From Prunella strophiata (lineage: Eukaryota > Chordata > Aves > Passeriformes > Prunellidae), in NCBI GenBank assembly GCA_036583965.1, contig JAZBQD010000034.1, positions 2,790,001 to 2,854,000 on the forward strand: DNA of 64,000 nucleotides, written 5' to 3'. Below are positions 56,301 to 64,000 of the stretch, piece after piece. The notes under the pieces were generated by a model, which saw only the letters and a program-made list of their open reading frames with translations, had not been told where the DNA came from and ran no database searches. The translations under genes and the position numbers were made by a program. Positions within the stretch are counted from its first letter, which is position 1. Each line of letters opens with the position of its first letter.

Positions 56301-58980
56301 CCTCAGCAGGCAGGTTTAGCCCAAAATTTCCACTTTTCCTTTCAAAACTGCAGGAAACATTCCTATAAAAGAAGTGTGGGCCAAGTAAACCTTTCCAAGG
56401 CAAACAGATGATCACTGACCTTCTGAAAACTGCCTGTTGGCTGTAGAAAACCAAGGAAGAACCAACAGTTCTTCATTTTTCCACGCTGGAGGAGTCACAC
56501 TCATTCTGTTCTCTGGAAAGGGTGTCTGTTTTGCAGGTAGCATGACCACTCTCTCCTTTCTTCAGCATCTTTCACTCAAGGAAAAATGGTCTGAGGCACA
56601 CCTACATTTTTGGTGGGTCCATCACTCACACCTGTGTAGTGATGTGCTGTCTGCTCAGCCTCCAAGGCAGAAAATGGTAGAAATGGCAGAAAATATAATT
56701 GCATTTTTATTCTCAGAACTTACAGGCCAGGATGGAATCACTGAAGGAAAAGCAGGATTTCTCTGCTCTGTTAGGATGTGTTGAGTTATCATTATCTTTA
56801 ACATGGCACAGGAGATGCTGCTCAGAACTTGGGTATACCAGAACTTGCTTGAATACATGGAAAAGCACTTTGAGTGAGAGTCAGCTCACCCAAATGTAGA
56901 CATCTCCAGCTGAGCTCAGCCCCCAGGGTTCAGAGTCAGCAGAAAGGCTAAAGTCTGATCTGCATCAGAAGTTTGTGTTAAAGCAGAAGAATTCACCCTG
57001 CTGCTCTCTGCCCCCCAGCCTGGGACAGCAGCCCCAGCTCTGATGCTTCTGCTGCTGAACACACATGAAAACACATGAAACACCCACATGAAAAGCACAG
57101 GGCTGCTGCCCAGCTCTGCTGAACATTTGAGCTGCAAACACTTGCCACAGGAACATCTTTCTGTGACATGGCCAGATCTGGCCTCCCTAAGCATGAATGC
57201 CTCTGAGCAGCCTGAAATGTTGAAGCTGACTTGTTTTGAAAACAGAGCAAGTTGCCCAGAAAGTGCAAGTGAAACCCTGGTGGAGCCATTTTGCAGCTGC
57301 TGTGCAGGGGCTGCATCTGCCCTGAATGGATGTGCTGGAGAACCCTGGTGAGAGCAGCAGGATTTCCCTGAGGAAGGACTCCAACAGGCACACTCCCAGA
57401 CTGATGTAAAGGTGCTTTACAGGGACCAGGATGCTGCTTCTCCTCGGGGGAATTACAAAAAGAGCAAAAAGCTCATCAGGATGATGTAACTGCACCAGGA
57501 CAGTGCTTTAACCACACCTGCTCTGGGACCAAAAGGCTCTCCTGACCTCTGAGATACCCTGCACTAGGTTTTATGGCAAGGGTAGAGCAGAGCTGCTACA
57601 CCAGCCTGCAGCAGGGGCATTGTGCCTCTTAGCAGACTCTTTTGGGTGTTCTCAGGGCTTTCCTCCTGCTCCCTAGATCATTTACATTTGGGCATCAGAC
57701 AGTGACTTTGGGAACTGATGAATTACGTGCTGGACTGAGGCTTTACTGAAGCACAGAGAGGCCAGAGGGGCCTGCCAGAAATCAGTGTGCTGTAAAGATG
57801 AGAGAGGTTCAGGAGATGAGTGCTGCTCAGCCTGGTGCAGCCCCTGACCCAATGACCCAGTGGCACACGAGGAGTGGCAGTGTGCAAACTGCAGTGGTGT
57901 GCCTGACACTGGGCATCTCTGACTGCTACAGTGAGCAGAATCAAAGGGACAGTGGCCCCACAAGGTGCACTCCTTGCAGTTTGCTGTTATCTGGAGGGCA
58001 GTGGATTTCCTGCTCTTCTGCTTTCAGGAAATACCCAGCTCATAAAGCACAGGCTTCTGCTACAGAACCATTCCCTGCATCTGCCAGGTGCTGCTGGAAT
58101 TTTGTGGCCACTTTTCTGCTCCCCTGCTCTGATGGCAGTAATAGCAACACATCTGCATCAAGCTGTGATCTTGCTGTGATCCTGCACATCCAAACCTCCT
58201 GCCTTTCACCTGGGCTTGTTACTCTGCTCCTGGTCCCCAGGCAGCTCTGGATCAACATTCCCACCAGGCATTTTGGAGTCACCTCCTCTTGGACTTACCC
58301 CAGCCCTCACAGCAGGGGCACACAGGAAATCCTGAACCTCTGCACACTGAACTCTCCCCATTCTTGCATGCAAAAATGGAAATACTCTGGAAGAAAGACT
58401 GTAAGGGTGGAAGGAGCTAGGTCCAAAAGCCTGGGATAAAAATCTCTTGCTCCTTCCAGACAGTCTTATGGTTTGGGGTGAGGGGTAAAGCCCTCCCTGG
58501 TGTGCCATGGCTCCTGCATGGGCAGGTCCCAGCTGTGCATGCCCCAAACACCCTCTCACCATGCTCAGGTGCTGTGCTTTGAGGATCACCTGCAGGAGAG
58601 GCACCTTCCCAGACTGCAGGGTGGACTCCAGTGGCACACATCTGTCCCACCAGCCTCTAGAAAAGCCACCAAAGGAAACTGCCTCAGCTGCTGCAGCAAA
58701 TTAATTCTCTCTACTTCTGTGAGGAAAAACAACCCTGTGGTTATCTGCTGCCTCAGTTTCCACACCCATGCATGGAGGAAGCTCCCTCCTGGGTTCTGGG
58801 GGAGAGGGAGGGATTTCATGTTGAGAGAACACCCAGAGACCTGGATAAACTGCCTCAAAAGGACACACAATGTCCTTTCCTGGAAAGGCAGGTGAACACT
58901 CCCAGCTGCAGGCAGGCAGCTCCTGTTTCCAAGCTCAGGACTCTGGTGAGGAGTGGCTTGAATAGCTGTCCTTGCCTGGT
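53376..58980. other. Intergenic DNA, no gene found
   Basis: Several open frames of 100-213 codons occur on both strands, but none shows a recognisable domain or a convincing splice context. No tandem repeat of note was seen. Confidence 0.65.
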
Positions 58981-58984
58981 GCTG

Positions 58985-59190
58985 CTAACTTAGGAGGCAA
59001 AACCTAAATACTCATTAAGGCAGCACTTGGCAGAAACCCCATCCTCAATTACAAAAATCAATTCATTTTTTTTATGAGTCTGAAGCCTTTGGGGCCTTAT
59101 AATCTAATTAAATAAAGCTTTCTCACTTTCCTCTTGCCTGCTCCCCTAGCTTCTGTTGTACCAGTAAAGACAAATATATATTTTTAATTT
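58985..59190. other. AT-rich block, possible conserved noncoding element
   Basis: A markedly AT-rich stretch within GC-richer DNA, with 'ataatctaattaaataaag' (homeodomain-type TAAT and ATTA cores). It might be a regulatory element. Evidence is composition and motifs only. Confidence 0.3.
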
Positions 59191-59494
59191 AGCAGAATTC
59201 CCCTGCACCATGTAACACCTTCTGGCCAGAAACCCCTTCTGTTCTCCCCGTGCCTGTGTCCTGCTTGGGCAGGCTGCATCCACAGCCTGCTTGCTTTTGT
59301 TCCTAGGAAGTGCCAAAGCTCCAGGGTCCCAGTTCTCCCCCATCCACTCCCACAGGCTGGGCACCAGGGCCTGTTTGAGGAGCAGATGTGCAGGATCTGG
59401 GAAGGAGCAGAGCCCCCCACAAGGTGAGCTCAGGGCTGGGAGCTGTGCCTTGTGTCACACTGAGGGCAGGACTCATCCAGGGCTGCCAGGTCTG

Positions 59495-59775
59495 TCTGCC
59501 ATGGAATGCCCTGAGCTGGGACTCACAAGGATCATCCAGCCCAGCTCCTGGCCCTGCACAGGACAGCCCAGCAATCCCACCCTGTGCCTGAGAGTGTTGT
59601 CCAAATGCTCCTTGACCTGCCAGGATGAGATGCTGCTTTAGGACATGCAGTGGGGAGAGGCTGTGGGTGACCTGGGGAAAGTGCCACAGGATCCCCAAAT
59701 GCTTTGGTTGGAAAGGACCTTAAAGATCACCTCATTCCAAAGCCCTGCCATGGGCAGGGTCACCTTCCAGCAGAC
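59495..59775 (-). mobile_element. Two adjacent CR1 LINE pieces
   Basis: The first (about 59495-59645) shows 'cagctcctggccctgcac', 'aggacagcccagcaatcc' and 'ccaaatgctccttgacc', as in the CR1 at 21195. The second (about 59695-59775) shows 'ctttggttggaaaggacc' and 'gccatgggcagggtcacc'. Both are in reverse orientation and appear to be separate insertions. Confidence 0.75.
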
Positions 59776-62700
59776 CAGGGCCATCCTCTCTCCCTGTGTC
59801 CAGCACCAGCCTACAGCAAGGGGCCATGCACAGAGAGGGCAGAGATCTCTGAGGGTGCCCAGGCCCTGCTGTGGAGGAGGATGCAGTCAGCAGGTCCTGC
59901 TCTCCTTGGCAGCACCTGGATGTTTCCCTGAGCTGGCCTCAGACCACCCAGCTCTGGATCAGGTGCTGGAGGAAGTCTGGAAGGTACCACAGGGAGCTCC
60001 CTCTCCACCTCTATGAGGCTTTTGCCTAGAACTGTGTGAAATTTTTTGGAAAAATTGTTCACTTGCTGAAAATTGCAATTATAGGTCAGCTAGACCTTAC
60101 CTAGGGTTGTGATGCACTTGTGCTGAAACCACTGAAGAGCTGGATTTAAAAAAAATTAAAAAAAAAAAAAGTTGCAAGAACTGAGCTTTTTGCCTTGACT
60201 TTGGAGCATGTAAGCAAATCCAGAAAACGAAAAACTGCAACCCTTCAATTTAGTTTGGTATCACAGCATTTCCCTACTATCTTACATTTTTTAAAGATTT
60301 AAAAGAAAAAGATATTTGGGTATAATTAGTTCTTCCATATCAAGAAAATAATAGAGACACAACTGCACATGGGGGAGGAGAATCCAGAGAGGAGGCTGAG
60401 CTCTCATCATTTTCCCTGGGCTTTTCAGTAGGGCTGGTGAACCGTGAGTGTATCAGGCACTGGGGGCTGATGTCAGTTCTCCTGCTTGATGCTGCTCAGG
60501 AGAACTCAGAGGCACAGGCTCTAACCCCCAGAAAGGGAACAGCACTGGGATTTCTCTCCTAGGTTTTGTCTTTTGAGGGGAATTGAGTTCTCCATGCCAG
60601 GGCCACAGCAAGGCCACAGAGATGGGGGAGCTCAGCTGGAGGGACACAAGGATGGGCAGTGACTGCACAAGACACAGCTCCAGCTGTGAGCCCCTCCATC
60701 CCAAAGGTCCCAGAGCAGCCCTGTCCCCAGCATGTCCCTGCCACCACCACAGCACGTGGAAAGCTCCCAGAGACACTGGGGGCCTCTGCAGTGTCAGAGC
60801 TGGAGAGTGGGAGACACAAAAACAGTGCACAAAGATTTTGCCAGATGGGGGCTTTGGGAGATTATCCTTGGAACCAGACCACGTTCCTGTAGAGAAAGGC
60901 AGAAAATCCTGGGATGGATCCATCCTGCTTGGAAGGAAGCATTGCCCCTTCCCTGGCCCTGCTGAGGTGTGTCCCAGCAGCCACCAATGTCAGGGCATGC
61001 CACCAGCACCAGCTGTGCTGGGAGCCATGCAGGATGTCTCAGAGAAGAAGAGGACATAGCAGAAGATGAGGCAAGGCTGGTGGCACCACAGAGGTGACAC
61101 CCTGAGCAGCTCCCATGGCACCCCCAGAGTGGTGCTGGGAAGATCCCTTCAGGTGTGGTCTCCTCTTTTGGGACCCAGTGTGAGCTCCTGGCCAGGACAT
61201 GGGGACGTGGGGACAGTTCCTTCAGCCAGCCTGACAGCAGCCAGCCTGAGCCACCTGCCAGCCCTGCCTCTTCCACAGGGCCCTACAGAACCACAGAGCT
61301 GAGAAACCATGAGGGGAGTACGTGAGGTGGTGAGGAGGAGGCAGAGGAAGGAGTGGAGGAAATGTGAGCAGTGGTGGTGAAGAGGTAGGTGACAAACTGT
61401 GTGCCCAGTGCCAGGCTGAGGCCCAGAGCCCAGAAAAAGCATGGAGAGCACAAGAAGGGGCTTGGGCTCAGCTGCAGAATCTCTGCTGAGGCTGCCTGCA
61501 GCTCTTTACTCCCTCTGGCCCTGCCTGGTGCAAGTGAGGGAGCCCTGGGCCTGACCCAGTGATGGGCAGTGTTTGCTCTAGAGGATCCCCAGTGTCCCCA
61601 CCTGGCAGCTGAGCAGAGCCAGGTGCTGCCCAGGCTCAGGGCTAGGAAGGACCTCCCCAGGCACCTCAGGCACTCCTGGAGCTCCTGCAGGAGCACAAAG
61701 GACAGCAGTGGGGATGAAGGGAGAGGTGGTTACTGTCCAGCTTGGACAGGTGCCTCTCCCTGTGAGCCCAGCCTGCCAGCCACCTCCCCAGGGTCACAGG
61801 AAACAGGGAGGGAGCCAGAACTGTCCCTGTCCCTGTCCCTCTCACACCATAACCCCCACAGGGAAGTACCACGAGCAGAATCTACCCCTGAACCACTCCT
61901 GTGGCTCCATCCAGCCACTGAGAGCCTGGATGCACTGAGCCTCCCACGGATCCTGCCCCAGCACATCCCTGGGAAAGGCATTTTCCTGCCAAAAGGGTGA
62001 GGAGGGTGATTTCACCTCCAGCAAATCTGGCAAAGGGGTGTGTCCACAGCAGAGGGTGTCAGGTAGCAGAGCAAGCAGAGGGATGTGGCCACTTCCACCA
62101 GGAGATCCCCCACTCCAGAGACTGCTTCCACTCAACCTCCAAGGAAGTTTTCTCTCAGCAGGAATCGCTGTGCCCATAGCCAGCACTTTGCTGGCAGTGG
62201 CCACAGCTCCCTCTCAGTAGCCACAGCTCCCTCCCAGCCCAGGGAACATCCTTCTGGCAACTGCACCAACCTGTACAGGTCAGCAGGGCCACACACAGAT
62301 GCCTGGGTGGGAATTGAACAGGGAATCCATTTCCTTCTGGCAGCAAGAACCAGCTCCAGCTTTGTGCAGAACCACAGACACCACATGGGGCAGCTTCAGG
62401 TTTCAAAGGAGACTTTTCACTTGAGTTGCTTTGTGTGCCTCAGGACAGGCACAGAGCACCCAAACCATGGCATGGAAGCTTGTGGCACTGCTGGATGGAG
62501 GGAACTTCATTGCTGTGAAAACCCATGGAGGAAGAGGACAAAAAGGTGTTGGGTGATGGGATGGAGAGCAGAGAAGTGATGGGACTGTGGGTTGAAGTCC
62601 AGGAGAGCAATTCAGGGTATTTCAGCAGGGAGATGGGAGGTGAGCAGCACCAGTGGGGAGGGCAGAAAGCCAAGACACCTGTGAGGGTTTCCTGTGGAGA

Positions 62701-63400
62701 GCCACGTGATGGGCCACGCAAGGAGGACAGCCCGAGGTCAGAAAAGCAAGTCCTTCTCTTGGGCACCTCAGAAACTGGTCTGAAAGTGCTTGAGTCCCTC
62801 TTGCCACCCTCTGTGGGGCTCTCGTGAGTGGCTTTAGCAAACACATCCTCACCCCACCCACCTGGTCTCCATGGACTGGAGTTACTGCTCCCCATCACCA
62901 CCTCTCCATGCAAGCAGGACACTGAGCAGCCCTGGTGGCCACACAGAGGCTCCTCTGTCCTGGCAGAGCTCCTCTGTCCCCTGCCCAACTGCTGCCTTTG
63001 TCATCCTGGCAAAGTCATTTAACCATGCCAAGCCTCAGTTTCCCCAGAGAATAATCCAGCCACATCCTAGGGAGGCCTGAAGAGTGATAAGGTGCTGAGA
63101 CAGGAGGGAAATCAGTATTTAATGCAGAACTTCTTGGCTTCCAGCCTCACACCCCCAAGGGGATCTCCAGGGAAAACCACCCACTTCAACTCCACTTGTG
63201 CCCAACTTTCAGGGGGAAAAGAGGCCCAGACTGAGAACCATCCATTTTGTGAATTAACCATCTCTCTGGCTTCCCCTCTGGACTCGGCCACCCACTTTCA
63301 GACTTTATCCATTGTTTGCTTGGACTTGTGCAGGAAAAATCACATTAAGGAAAATCCTAGTTGAATCACAGACTTTGGAACAGTTGCAATGGACAATTTG
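59776..63400. other. Intergenic DNA, no gene found
   Basis: GC-rich with many short open frames (up to 182 codons) but no recognisable protein. A short A tract lies at about 60149-60171. No repeat family beyond simple runs was recognised. Confidence 0.65.
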
Positions 63401-63960
63401 ACAAGGACATGGGGACTTAACATATTTTTAAAGCAAAAATATCTAATGATAATATGCTCCACTCCTGGCTAAAAACATTATCTACTGGCATGGGGGGAAT
63501 TAAAGCCATAATGCCAGCTACTATAATGCAGGCCTGGAACTCCATGCAAATATTATCCTGATCCAAGAGCTACAAAGCTCTGTTTATCCTAGTAATTAAT
63601 TCTGTCTTATGTTTAGTGATACAATTAGAGAAACACTGCCATTCTGATGGGCTTGCTTCCACCAGTGCCTTTTACTATATTTACATGCCCACAATAGGCT
63701 TGGTCTCACAGAAAAGGGTGAAATTGCATTTATGGAGACAATGCCACATGCATTCCCAAAGCATTTTAGAGATGTAAAGTTAGGCTCCAAATTGCACGTT
63801 TATTGTGTGAGCACACAATGAGCTTAGATTAAATATTGACTAAAGCCAGCCTAAGACCCAAAATAATGAAGATGAGCACAATAGTGTGATTTACTCCCAG
63901 CCACTAGAGAAATACACATCTGTAACATATAACATGCCCTTCCCACAGATATACTCTTTG
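63400..63960. promoter_or_regulatory. AT-rich block with POU/homeodomain motifs, possible enhancer
   Basis: A 560-base low-GC block. It has the octamer atgcaaat at 63544-63551, taattaatt at 63593-63601, and several other TAAT cores. The change in composition from the preceding DNA is sharp. A long-range enhancer of a neighbouring developmental gene is one possibility, but this is inference from motifs. Confidence 0.35.
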
Positions 63961-64000
63961 TATTCTAGCTAGCCTTAGGCAGGAAAATTTCATTCTCATA

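Noticed and set aside
57798..58439. 213-codon + strand open frame in the intergenic part
   Set aside because: No domain, no splice context, ordinary composition. Open frames of this length are expected in GC-rich DNA.

Overview
This is vertebrate nuclear DNA and almost certainly from a bird, probably a songbird. Coding sequence is split into short exons with GT-AG introns. The interspersed repeats are CR1 LINE fragments with the avian 3' end, and there is an avian-type solo LTR candidate. The two recognisable genes, NRG2 and PSD2, are neighbours in human 5q31 with the same tail-to-tail arrangement. No bacterial, phage or plasmid features are present.

Layout. Positions 1-6125 (+ strand) hold the 3' end of NRG2 (neuregulin-2): part of an intron, the last two coding exons, and a long 3' UTR ending at a poly(A) signal at 6102. 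Positions 6126 to about 10010 are the short convergent intergenic gap, with CR1 pieces and a MEF2/FOX-motif block that may be an enhancer. Positions 10012-45301 (- strand) hold PSD2 (EFA6C, an ARF6 exchange factor). All 14 coding exons could be placed. Their junction phases all agree and give one 821-codon reading frame with disordered N-terminus, Sec7 domain, PH domain, coiled coil and tail. A good splice acceptor upstream of the start codon shows that at least one further 5' noncoding exon exists, perhaps near 47337. Positions 47400-64000 are intergenic or upstream DNA with no gene I can support, only CR1 fragments, simple repeats and AT-rich blocks that may be conserved noncoding elements.

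Functionally, NRG2 is a membrane-anchored ErbB ligand (only its cytoplasmic tail is encoded here) and PSD2 activates ARF6 at the plasma membrane. Both are neuronal genes, but they are neighbours and not a pathway unit.

The most notable points are: (1) an apparent frameshift in the NRG2 terminal exon near 4183-4225; (2) a 2-kb, 17-bp-unit minisatellite in a PSD2 intron that is free of stop codons in all three sense frames and lacks AG in the sense strand; (3) a CpG-rich, promoter-like block beside it, placed so that it could start a Sec7-less PSD2 isoform; (4) a roughly 140-bp tandem repeat whose every unit carries a copy of a PSD2 3' splice site; and (5) a candidate retroviral solo LTR. I found no convincing new protein system.
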